Source of the DNA: JAIBAI01 sp044238875
GTDB lineage: Bacteria > Bacteroidota > Bacteroidia > M30B66
Length of the DNA stretch: 5,598 nt
Assembly: GCA_044238875.1 (NCBI GenBank)
Contig: JBIICM010000166.1
Location: forward strand, 1 to 5,598
Direction of reading: 5' to 3'
This document shows positions 1 to 5,598 of this stretch, in pieces (the stretch's first letter is position 1; the number at the start of each line of letters is the position of its first letter). The notes under the pieces are model-generated. The model saw nothing but the letters and a program-made list of their open reading frames with translations, was not told the origin of the DNA and made no database searches. Both the position numbers and the translations under genes were made by a program.

Positions 1-1783
1 GCTGCTTGATGCCAATTTCTGCGTTCCATGAAGATTCAGAGCGAAGGGAGTCGTTGGGATAGATCCTGATGGGCCCAACCTGTGTGCGGATATATTTTTC
101 GGCCATGGTGGGGAAGCGGAAACCCTGTCCGAATGAAGCCCTTATAAAGGTTGTTCTTCCGAGATTCAGGTTGGCTCCGGCCCTGAACACAGGCCGTGCT
201 TCCTGGTCGCGCACGATGGGCTCAGCCGACTGGAATCGGGGCCTTGTTATACTGAAATATTCAAGGCGGCCGCCAACACTCAGGTTGAGTATGTTAAAAA
301 GGGTCTTCTCGAGCTGTACATAAGCGGCCAGATTCTGAGCCCGGCTGCGGGCACTTAGATTGGTGTCAGGATTGAGGTTGCCTTTAAACAAATCTGACCG
401 GCCATGGGTAATTGTAGACACAAGCCCTGCCGAAAGGTAAAGCAGGGATTCTTCCTGCTGTCGGAACTGTTTTTGAAGCTGATATTCGTTGTAAATCAGG
501 TGACTTTTATTGCTCTGATTGTTGTCACTGTTATTGTCGAGATAATAATAGCGGTTACGTAACTGATGTTTCCAGCCACGGCTGCCTGTAAAACTTAGCC
601 AGGGGTCAAGATAGGCGGTACTTTGCTGCGTGAGGGTAACGGAGCCCGGATACGACCGGTACATGCCGCTGTCGGCATTGTACCAGATAAGGGTTTGCGT
701 AGATCGTGAAAGCATGGCATTGCCGTTTAATCCATACTGCAAACCTGAAATCTTCTGGCTTTGCCTGCGCAGGCTGAAGTTCAGCCGACCCCGGTTTTCA
801 AATTCACCCCGCTGTTCGCCCAGCGGATTAAATCCTGCCGCCTTTGGGTCAACAGGCACAGAACCTTTATAACCATTGTCGTTAAAAAAGTTTCCGCCGA
901 TTACTAAATCGGTACTGCCCATCTTGCGCGAGTGAAAGAAATTAATGCCCGAATAGGCCGGATTATTTTTACCCCAGTAAATGGCATCCTTGTTCCTGGG
1001 ATTGTTATAAAGACCGCTAAAGGTGCTGATTTTTGTCTGAGGGGTATCCCGCGGATATGCGGTACGGATATGAATCACCCCGCTTAGGGCCGCTGACCCG
1101 TAAAGCACCGATGAGGCACCTTTTACCACCTCAACCTGTTCAATATTTTCTACCGGAAGAAAACCCCAGCTTGGTCTTCCGGCGTCACCCGAAAGCAACG
1201 GCATATCATCAACCATGATCAATACCCTTGATCCGGCACCAAAACTGAAACCACTGCCACTTCTTATCTGGGGTTCATTGTCAACGATTGAAACACCGGG
1301 CACCTGTTGCAGCGCATCTTTCATGGCGGTGGTGTTCTTGTTTTCAATGATATTCGGCCTGAGCACATCAATACTCATTGAGATGCGCTCAACCTCCTGC
1401 TCGTATTTTGAAGCACTCGTTACAAATGTGCGCAACTGTCTGACATTTTGAACTAATTGAAAGTCAATATTGCTTAGCTGCCCAGCTTTTAATTCCATAG
1501 GCTCTCCCTGATATTCTGTGTAGCCGATGGAGCGTATTTTCAGCCTGATCAGCCCGGGTGAAACTTCAAGCCTGTAATTGCCTGAAACATCGGTCAGGGT
1601 TCCTTTTGATGGGTTGTCAGCTAAAATTATCAATGCCCCCGGAATTGCCTGGCCTGTTATTTTATCGGTGATCCTTCCGCTGATAGTTGCATTTTGCGCT
1701 CCCAACCGGCACATAGTGAACAGCATCAACAGGCATATGAAGTTCAATTTTGTTTTCAGTCCGAAAAAGTAATACCTTGCCAT
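1..1783 (-). CDS. TonB-dependent outer-membrane receptor, N-terminal 594 residues (3' end off the window)
   Basis: Outer-membrane beta-barrel transporter that imports a scarce nutrient (siderophore, cobalamin, metal or similar) using energy from TonB-ExbBD. The reverse strand is open from the ATG at 1783 to the left edge. Residues 1-30 look like a signal peptide with a hydrophobic core, ending near LGAQ. Residues 32-112 form a carboxypeptidase-regulatory-like beta-sandwich (ISGRITDKITGQAIPGA, then TDVSGNYRL). Residues about 133-241 are the plug, with LQQVPGVSIVDN, VLIMVDDMPLL and VEVVKGASSVLYGSAALSGV. The barrel follows, including FGQGFRFPTMAEKYI (551-565) and SLRSESSWNAEIGIK (579-593), a motif usual in the second half of the barrel. 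Family members of this type are often 700-850 residues, so the last strands are missing. The start is secure: an in-frame TAA lies at 1841-1843 and no other ATG, GTG or TTG lies between. No susD-like partner is adjacent, and the plug resembles BtuB/CirA-type receptors more than SusC. The substrate cannot be read from the sequence. Confidence 0.95.
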   Translation of the reverse strand, partial: MARYYFFGLKTKLNFICLLMLFTMCRLGAQNATISGRITDKITGQAIPGALIILADNPSKGTLTDVSGNYRLEVSPGLIRLKIRSIGYTEYQGEPMELKAGQLSNIDFQLVQNVRQLRTFVTSASKYEQEVERISMSIDVLRPNIIENKNTTAMKDALQQVPGVSIVDNEPQIRSGSGFSFGAGSRVLIMVDDMPLLSGDAGRPSWGFLPVENIEQVEVVKGASSVLYGSAALSGVIHIRTAYPRDTPQTKISTFSGLYNNPRNKDAIYWGKNNPAYSGINFFHSRKMGSTDLVIGGNFFNDNGYKGSVPVDPKAAGFNPLGEQRGEFENRGRLNFSLRRQSQKISGLQYGLNGNAMLSRSTQTLIWYNADSGMYRSYPGSVTLTQQSTAYLDPWLSFTGSRGWKHQLRNRYYYLDNNSDNNQSNKSHLIYNEYQLQKQFRQQEESLLYLSAGLVSTITHGRSDLFKGNLNPDTNLSARSRAQNLAAYVQLEKTLFNILNLSVGGRLEYFSITRPRFQSAEPIVRDQEARPVFRAGANLNLGRTTFIRASFGQGFRFPTMAEKYIRTQVGPIRIYPNDSLRSESSWNAEIGIKQ

Positions 1784-1875
1784 GTCAATATTTATATTAT
1801 TCAGACAGCTGATCGGTTCAACCTGGTTTTCTGTTGCGAATTAAAGATTTTATAAAATTAAAATTTACATGAATA
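1784..1875. promoter_or_regulatory. Divergent intergenic spacer between the TonB receptor and dprA
   Basis: These 92 bases must carry the 5' signals of both the receptor gene (leftward) and dprA (rightward). The half next to dprA is strongly AT-rich. I find no exact Bacteroidota -7 box (TAnnTTTG) on either strand. The nearest are TAAATTTT and TAATTTTA on the minus strand (7 of 8 matches). The first has a TTG 17 bases upstream, inside the start of dprA, which is somewhat short for the usual -33/-7 spacing. No purine-rich ribosome binding site precedes either ATG. Assignment as regulatory rests on position more than on motifs. Confidence 0.45.
1847..1858. repeat. Perfect 12-bp AT palindrome upstream of dprA
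   Basis: ATTTTATAAAAT is identical to its reverse complement and lies 17 bases before the dprA start codon, in the spacer shared with the divergent receptor gene. It could be a small operator half or part of a promoter. Short AT palindromes also occur by chance in AT-rich spacers, so the functional reading is weak. Confidence 0.35.
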
Positions 1876-2979
1876 ATGGAAAATCAACAGGAGATTTCAG
1901 ATTACCTTACCCTGAGCCTCATAAACGGAATAGGCCCCCGGAATGCCAGAAAAATCATCGCTCATTACGGAACGCCCGGTGCCTTTCTTGAAAAGCCTCT
2001 TCAGGAGCGTATTCCAGGCCTGAAGCCCGAAAGACTCAGCCGTATTTCAATTGATGAATGCCGCCGGCAGGCTGATCTTGAGATCATATTCATGGAAAAG
2101 GAAGGGGTTTGTCCGCTTGCGCTTTCCGATCCGCGTTATCCCCACCGACTGAAAGCATGCGATGACGGGCCGCTGGTGCTTTATACCCAGGGCGACATGA
2201 ACCTGAATGCCAATCGTATGATTGCCGTTGTAGGCACAAGAAAAGCGACAGATTACGGGCAACGTGCTACTGAAGAAATTATCGCAGAATTGAAGCGTTA
2301 CAATTGCACGCTGGTGAGCGGACTGGCCTACGGCATTGACAGTATGGCCCACCGTGCTGCACTCGCCGGTGGCATTCAGAATGTGGGAGTACTGGCTCAT
2401 GGCCTTGATCGCCTGTATCCATCTGCCAACCTTTCTCTTTCGTCGAAAATGAAAGATCATGGCGGGCTGGTTACCGATTTCCCCAGCGGCACAAATCCCG
2501 ACCGGGAAAATTTTCCGGCGAGAAACCGCATTGTAGCGGGGCTGGTTGATGCGGTGGTGGTTATAGAGGCGGCGGTTACCGGAGGAGCACTGATTACCGC
2601 CGGAATAGCGCTTTCTTATAATCGAGATGTGTTTGCTGTACCGGGGCGCTGGGGAGATCCCTATTCTGAAGGCTGCAACAGGCTTATCAGCAATAACGGG
2701 GCTGCCAGCCTTTCAAAAGCAACTGATCTTTCATGGTTAATGGGATGGGTTGAAAAACCGCAGAATAAACAGCCCCGTCAGACTGAGCTTTTCATTGACC
2801 TCAGCCCCGATGAGGAATTGCTGCTAAATCGTTTGAAAAAAGGCGGCCAGATGGAACTTGACAACCTTTCGGTGGCAATACAATTTCCGGTGAGTAAAAC
2901 GTCGGCGCTCTTGTTGGGCCTTGAATTTAAAGGTGCGGTAAAAACAATGCCCGGCAAGTTGTACCAGGCCTTAACCTGA
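1876..2979 (+). CDS. dprA: DNA-processing protein DprA (Smf)
   Basis: Cytoplasmic single-stranded DNA-binding protein that protects incoming DNA during natural transformation and loads RecA on it. It is also kept in many bacteria not known to be competent. Residues about 8-60 are a helix-hairpin-helix-like N-terminal domain (LINGIGPRNARKIIAHYG). Residues about 75-285 are the Rossmann-type DprA core, with MIAVVGTRKATDYG (115-128), LVSGLAYGIDSMAHRAAL (146-163), GVLAHGLDRLYPSAN (171-185), ENFPARNRIVAGL (211-223), GGALITAG (236-243) and VFAVPG (252-257). Residues about 305-365 fit the C-terminal winged-helix domain. The length of 367 is normal and all core motifs are intact. The ATG at 1876 is the first possible start because an in-frame TGA sits at 1870-1872. 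The gene stands alone: the receptor upstream is divergent and the gene downstream is convergent. No com genes are visible here, so competence of the host cannot be judged. Confidence 0.97.
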   Translation: MENQQEISDYLTLSLINGIGPRNARKIIAHYGTPGAFLEKPLQERIPGLKPERLSRISIDECRRQADLEIIFMEKEGVCPLALSDPRYPHRLKACDDGPLVLYTQGDMNLNANRMIAVVGTRKATDYGQRATEEIIAELKRYNCTLVSGLAYGIDSMAHRAALAGGIQNVGVLAHGLDRLYPSANLSLSSKMKDHGGLVTDFPSGTNPDRENFPARNRIVAGLVDAVVVIEAAVTGGALITAGIALSYNRDVFAVPGRWGDPYSEGCNRLISNNGAASLSKATDLSWLMGWVEKPQNKQPRQTELFIDLSPDEELLLNRLKKGGQMELDNLSVAIQFPVSKTSALLLGLEFKGAVKTMPGKLYQALT

Positions 2980-2994
2980 AACTGTAAACGTTGA

Positions 2995-3942
2995 CTATCT
3001 GAGTTTCAGCACCTGTCCGGCACGGGGTTCTTCGCCTTCTTCGATTTTGTTCAGCTTGCGAATGCGACCCATTTTGATCGCATGCCGTTGTGAAATATCC
3101 CGCAGGGTTTCACCTTTTGTAACCTCATGGGTTGCGTTTTCTGCCTTGCGCCGCTTGGGCTGCAAGTAAATGATATCCCCCTCTTTTGCGACAGCAGAAC
3201 GCGGCAAATCATTGTAACGGTAAATTTCCCAGGGCATGAGTGAAAATTCACTGATAAGCTTTTCATAGGTATCTCCCTTTTTAACTACGATATATTTAAC
3301 CTTGTTTCTGAGTCTAACTTCATGTTTTCCTCCGGTACCGGTGGTGAAGTCATCAAGGTCAGGTACTTTTGTCTGATTAGCTTTTTCGGTGACAGGAGGT
3401 TTGTATGCTACAGGCTTTTGACCGGACTCTGAGTCTCCGGTGGCAAGATCAAGTTCATACAAGCGGTAATCTTCAATGGCCTTTATCAGCTGCTGGGCAT
3501 ACTGCGGATTGGTAGCATATCCTGCCTTTTTCAGTCCATGAGCCCATCCTTTGTAGTCTTTCGGATCAAGCTTAAATAATTCAGCATACCTTGGATTGTT
3601 CTTTAAAAACCGGGAGTGGTCTTCAAACGATAGTAAGGCTGAATCATATTTCCTGAAACATTCTCCCTTAGCATCGTCATCATAAGTGTATGTTGCACCT
3701 GACCAGTCTTTTTTGCATTTGATACCGAAGTGGTTCCTTGCCTGAATGGCCAACTCGCTGGTACCTGCAGCTGACTCAAGAATGCCCTGGCCCATCTTTA
3801 CGGAGGCCGGAATACTGTAGGCTTCCATCTCACGTATGGCGATTTGTTTGTACTGCGCAATGTAATCCTGCACATTCTTCTGGGTTTGCGATAGCGCCGG
3901 AAGACTGTATAAAAAGCAGGAAATGAAAAACAACCTTAACAT
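2995..3942 (-). CDS. Secreted GH73-type peptidoglycan N-acetylglucosaminidase with two LysM repeats
   Basis: Predicted cell-wall hydrolase that cleaves beta-1,4 linkages after N-acetylglucosamine in peptidoglycan, acting in the periplasm or at the surface. Residues 1-18 look like a signal peptide (LFFISCFLYSLPALS). Residues about 25-165 are the glucosaminidase domain: GQGILESAAGTSELA gives the expected catalytic Glu56, NHFGIKC (70-76) is the typical substrate-cleft motif, and FRKYDSALLSFEDHSRFL (96-113) and GWAHGLKKAGYATNPQYA (132-149) are family hallmarks. Cys76 and Cys95 could form a disulfide after export. Residues about 166-212 are a polar linker. Two LysM repeats follow, at about 217-261 (KYIVVKKGDTYEKL) and 271-314 (THEVTKGETLRDIS), which would anchor the enzyme to glycan. 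Such proteins are often labelled FlgJ-like, but nothing here suggests flagella. The first ATG gives a complete signal peptide, which supports this start. Likely roles are wall turnover or daughter-cell separation; the exact role is inference. Confidence 0.93.
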   Translation of the reverse strand: MLRLFFISCFLYSLPALSQTQKNVQDYIAQYKQIAIREMEAYSIPASVKMGQGILESAAGTSELAIQARNHFGIKCKKDWSGATYTYDDDAKGECFRKYDSALLSFEDHSRFLKNNPRYAELFKLDPKDYKGWAHGLKKAGYATNPQYAQQLIKAIEDYRLYELDLATGDSESGQKPVAYKPPVTEKANQTKVPDLDDFTTGTGGKHEVRLRNKVKYIVVKKGDTYEKLISEFSLMPWEIYRYNDLPRSAVAKEGDIIYLQPKRRKAENATHEVTKGETLRDISQRHAIKMGRIRKLNKIEEGEEPRAGQVLKLR

Positions 3943-3946
3943 GGCA

Positions 3947-3954
3947 CAAATTTA
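3947..3954 (-). promoter_or_regulatory. Candidate Bacteroidota -7 box for the glucosaminidase gene
   Basis: On the minus strand these bases read TAAATTTG, an exact match to the Bacteroidota -7 consensus TAnnTTTG. The box ends four bases before the ATG of the glucosaminidase, so initiation a few bases downstream would fall at or next to the start codon. I do not see a TTTG -33 element at the usual distance, so this may be a chance match. Confidence 0.35.
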
Positions 3955-3967
3955 TAACGGTGACAAG

Positions 3968-3985
3968 CCGCTAAGATTTCAGCGG
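3968..3985. repeat. Inverted repeat CCGCT-N8-AGCGG
   Basis: Perfect 5-bp arms (3968-3972 and 3981-3985) are separated by 8 bases in the divergent spacer between the glucosaminidase and queA. Counting partial symmetry in the middle, 14 of 18 positions match the reverse complement. It could be an operator or a small RNA hairpin in a 5' leader. It resembles no specific regulator site that I recognise. Confidence 0.4.
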
Positions 3986-3995
3986 AAGCCTGACT

Positions 3996-4017
3996 TATTC
4001 ACGGTATCCGGTGAATA
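3996..4017. repeat. Inverted repeat TATTCAC-N8-GTGAATA
   Basis: Perfect 7-bp arms (3996-4002 and 4011-4017) flank the 8 bases GGTATCCG, in the same spacer as the CCGCT/AGCGG repeat. The centres of the two repeats are 30 bases apart and both have 8-base spacers. The geometry suits a dimeric helix-turn-helix repressor or a stem-loop in a queA leader. No poly-T follows on either strand, so it does not look like an intrinsic terminator. Confidence 0.45.
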
Positions 4018-4084
4018 GCCTGCCGGCGTCATTCCTTTGCCCTTTTTTGCTACTTTAGCCGCCTTAAAATCTGATACCTGAACC

Positions 4085-5134
4085 ATGAAGTTGTCGCAGT
4101 TTAAATTCAAATTGCCCCCGGAACTGATTGCCGAACGCCCTGCCGAAAACCGGGATGAATCAAGATTAATGGTGCTCGACAGGAAGAACCGCACCATCGA
4201 GCATAAGAAATTTAAGGATATCATAGATTACACTGAAGAAGGAGACACCTTCATCATCAACAACACAAGGGTTTTTCCGGCCCGTATGTACGGTAACAAG
4301 GAAAAAACAGGTGCAAAAATCGAAGTTTTCCTACTCAGGGAACTCAATGCCGAAAGTCGTTTGTGGGATGTGCTGGTTGATCCGGCCAGAAAAATAAGGA
4401 TTGGCAACAAACTTTATTTCGGTGAGGACGATTCATTGGTGGCAGAAGTGATTGATAATACCACCTCCCGCGGCAGAACACTTCGGTTTTTGTTCGACGG
4501 CTCACACGAGGAATTCAAGAAGGTGCTTTACTCAATGGGAGAAACACCCATTCCGAAGTACATAAACAGAACACCCGACAAGGAAGACGAAATGCGCTTT
4601 CAAACTGTGTTTGCAAAAAATGAAGGAGCTGTGGCCGCGCCCAATGCCGGTCTGCACTTTAGCCGCGAACTGATGAAAAGAATGGAGCTGAAAGGAGTGA
4701 ATTTCGCAGAAATTACGTTGCATGTTGGTTTGGGTAGCTTCAGAACGGTTGAGGTGGAGGATCTCAGCAAGCACAAAATGGACAGTGAGGAAATGTATAT
4801 TCTGGAAGAAGCCGCTGAGATAGTTAACAAAAGCAAACGCGAAAAGCATCGGATCTTCTCTGTTGGCAGCACAACCATGCGTGCCATCGAAACATCTGTT
4901 TCAACCGATGGTTATCTCAAGCCCTATTCAGGCTGGACCAACAAATTCATCTATCCGCCCTACGATTTCAGGGTGGCAAATGCCCTGATTACCAATTTCC
5001 ACATGCCCATGAGCACCTTGCTTATTATGGTGTCTGCCTTTGCAGGGCATGACTTCCTGATGGATGCATACAAGGAAGCCATAAAAGAGAATTACAGGTT
5101 TTTTACCTATGGCGATGCGATGTTGATTCTGTGA
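4085..5134 (+). CDS. queA: S-adenosylmethionine:tRNA ribosyltransferase-isomerase QueA
   Basis: Cytoplasmic enzyme of queuosine synthesis. It transfers and isomerises the ribosyl part of S-adenosylmethionine onto 7-aminomethyl-7-deazaguanine already in the tRNA wobble position, giving epoxyqueuosine in tRNAs for Asp, Asn, His and Tyr. The 349 residues span the whole family: [20 protein letters not shown] (10-29), [12 protein letters not shown] (59-70), [13 protein letters not shown] (75-87), GETPIPKYI (152-160), [20 protein letters not shown] (173-192), [10 protein letters not shown] (210-219), HKMDSEE (230-236), [20 protein letters not shown] (302-321) and the C-terminal YGDAMLIL. The overall style closely matches Bacteroidota QueA. 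Some usually conserved positions differ: Asn187 where APTAGLHF is usual, and Met309 where a Lys precedes STLL. The ATG at 4085 begins the expected [11 protein letters not shown] start. No Shine-Dalgarno is visible. It overlaps ispD by one base. Confidence 0.98.
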   Translation: MKLSQFKFKLPPELIAERPAENRDESRLMVLDRKNRTIEHKKFKDIIDYTEEGDTFIINNTRVFPARMYGNKEKTGAKIEVFLLRELNAESRLWDVLVDPARKIRIGNKLYFGEDDSLVAEVIDNTTSRGRTLRFLFDGSHEEFKKVLYSMGETPIPKYINRTPDKEDEMRFQTVFAKNEGAVAAPNAGLHFSRELMKRMELKGVNFAEITLHVGLGSFRTVEVEDLSKHKMDSEEMYILEEAAEIVNKSKREKHRIFSVGSTTMRAIETSVSTDGYLKPYSGWTNKFIYPPYDFRVANALITNFHMPMSTLLIMVSAFAGHDFLMDAYKEAIKENYRFFTYGDAMLIL

Positions 5135-5598
5135 TGGAACAACTCCACGTAGTAATCGTGGCAGGCGGAGGGGGAAGCCGCATGCAGGCCGAAATCCCCA
5201 AACAGTTTTTACCATTGGCGGGCAAGCCAATGCTGATCCGAACGCTTGAACGTTTTTCCGCTGCCCTTCCATTGGCAAAAATCATCATCGTTTTGCCTGA
5301 AGCGCATATCCTCCGTTGGAAAGAACTACTCAATAAATCAGCATGCCGCATTGAGCATCTGATTGTGCCAGGCGGTTCAACCCGGTTTGAGTCGGTAAAA
5401 AACGGCCTGCAGTATGCAAGCGGCGGCTTCACAGCCATTCACGATGGGGTAAGGCCTTTTCCTTCTGATGATTTGATCAGAAGGTGCTTTGCCGAAGCCG
5501 CTCAGTATGGCTCAGCCATTCCGGTGATAGAAGTTACCGACACCATCAGGCTGCTTGAAAATACCGGCAGCAGCATCATTGATCGCAGCATGCTCAGA
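5134..5598 (+). CDS. ispD: 2-C-methyl-D-erythritol 4-phosphate cytidylyltransferase, N-terminal 155 residues (3' end off the window)
   Basis: Third enzyme of the MEP isoprenoid pathway. It joins CTP and methylerythritol phosphate into CDP-methylerythritol with release of pyrophosphate, in the cytoplasm. The visible part is most of the Rossmann-like nucleotidyltransferase fold: VIVAGGGGSRM (7-17) with the triphosphate-binding glycine loop and Arg16, then IPKQFLPLAGKPML (21-34) with Lys23 matching the catalytic lysine of the PKQ motif. GGSTRFESVKNGL (80-92) contacts CTP, and HDGVRPF (103-109) carries metal-binding Asp104. IPVIEVTDTIRLLE (129-142) is the substrate-side strand. HDGVRP in place of the common HDAARP is, as far as I know, normal in Bacteroidota. 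The full protein is usually 220-240 residues, so the second conserved lysine region lies beyond the edge. The ATG shares its A with the queA stop (TGATG), which fixes the start and implies translational coupling. Confidence 0.96.
   Translation, partial: MEQLHVVIVAGGGGSRMQAEIPKQFLPLAGKPMLIRTLERFSAALPLAKIIIVLPEAHILRWKELLNKSACRIEHLIVPGGSTRFESVKNGLQYASGGFTAIHDGVRPFPSDDLIRRCFAEAAQYGSAIPVIEVTDTIRLLENTGSSIIDRSMLR

Larger units (their letters stand above)
3943..4084. promoter_or_regulatory. Divergent spacer between the glucosaminidase and queA-ispD
   Basis: These 142 bases hold the 5' signals for the leftward glucosaminidase and the rightward queA-ispD operon. They contain the two inverted repeats and the minus-strand TAAATTTG box listed separately. 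On the plus strand a TACTTTAG (one mismatch to TAnnTTTG) lies at 4050-4057 with a TTTG 11 bases upstream, too close for a standard -33, so I do not assign a queA promoter firmly. I do not recognise a preQ1 riboswitch: there is no C-rich hairpin followed by an A-rich tail next to a ribosome binding site. Confidence 0.45.

Noticed and set aside
69..1772. Several plus-strand open frames of 60-84 codons across 69-1772
   Set aside because: All lie opposite the continuous TonB receptor frame on the minus strand, whose signal peptide, plug and barrel motifs account for the whole stretch.
1709..1783. Lipoprotein signal in the receptor N-terminus (Cys25 in LFTMCRLG)
   Set aside because: The residues before the Cys do not fit a lipobox (L-[AS]-[GA]-C), and TonB receptors are normally cut by signal peptidase I. 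Cleavage near LGAQ is the better reading.
2047..2460. 137-codon minus-strand open frame inside dprA
   Set aside because: It lies wholly antisense to the conserved DprA core, has no recognisable domain and low-complexity-free but unfamiliar sequence. The dprA frame explains the region.
3996..4017. Intrinsic terminator reading of the TATTCAC/GTGAATA repeat
   Set aside because: The stem is AT-rich, no T-run follows on either strand, and both neighbouring genes point away from it, so there is no transcript for it to end.
3943..4084. preQ1 riboswitch upstream of queA
   Set aside because: I do not see the short C-rich stem and A-rich pseudoknot tail typical of preQ1 classes. QueA also acts after preQ1 is inserted, so it is a less usual target.
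3979..4224. 81-codon minus-strand open frame covering the spacer and the 5' end of queA
   Set aside because: It starts opposite queA coding sequence, matches no family I know, and would leave no upstream region of its own. The queA N-terminus is typical and needs this DNA.
4928..5438. Two overlapping minus-strand frames of 116 and 111 codons across the queA-ispD junction
   Set aside because: They are antisense to conserved motifs of QueA and IspD, overlap each other in different frames and show no recognisable domain.

Overview
This window looks like ordinary chromosome of a member of the Bacteroidota, probably Bacteroidales-like. The reasons are a TonB-dependent receptor with an N-terminal carboxypeptidase-regulatory-like domain, a QueA and an IspD with the sequence style I know from that phylum (IspD has HDGVRPF where most bacteria have HDAARP), a GH73 glucosaminidase with C-terminal LysM repeats, and no recognisable Shine-Dalgarno sequence before any start. 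Base composition is moderate and looks even across the genes, with AT-rich gene starts. I see no sign of recent transfer, no mobile element, no RNA gene and no CRISPR array.

Layout, left to right. Bases 1-1783 (minus strand) are the first 594 codons of an outer-membrane TonB-dependent receptor whose C-terminal barrel end lies beyond the left edge. A 92-base AT-rich spacer separates it from the divergent dprA (1876-2979, plus), a complete DNA-processing protein that loads RecA onto incoming single-stranded DNA. dprA converges, across only 15 bases, on a secreted peptidoglycan glucosaminidase with two LysM repeats (2995-3942, minus). A 142-base divergent spacer with two small inverted repeats follows, then queA (4085-5134, plus) and ispD (from 5134, plus, cut by the right edge). 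queA and ispD share one base (TGATG) and are very probably one translationally coupled operon.

The genes serve separate housekeeping roles: nutrient uptake through the outer membrane, DNA uptake or recombination, cell-wall remodelling, queuosine modification of tRNA, and the MEP isoprenoid pathway. Apart from the queA-ispD pair nothing ties them into one system, and I found no convincing undescribed system. The points worth a second look are small: regulatory-looking repeats in the two divergent spacers, a Bacteroidota-type -7 box placed so close to a start codon that the transcript could be nearly leaderless, and a few substitutions at normally conserved QueA positions.
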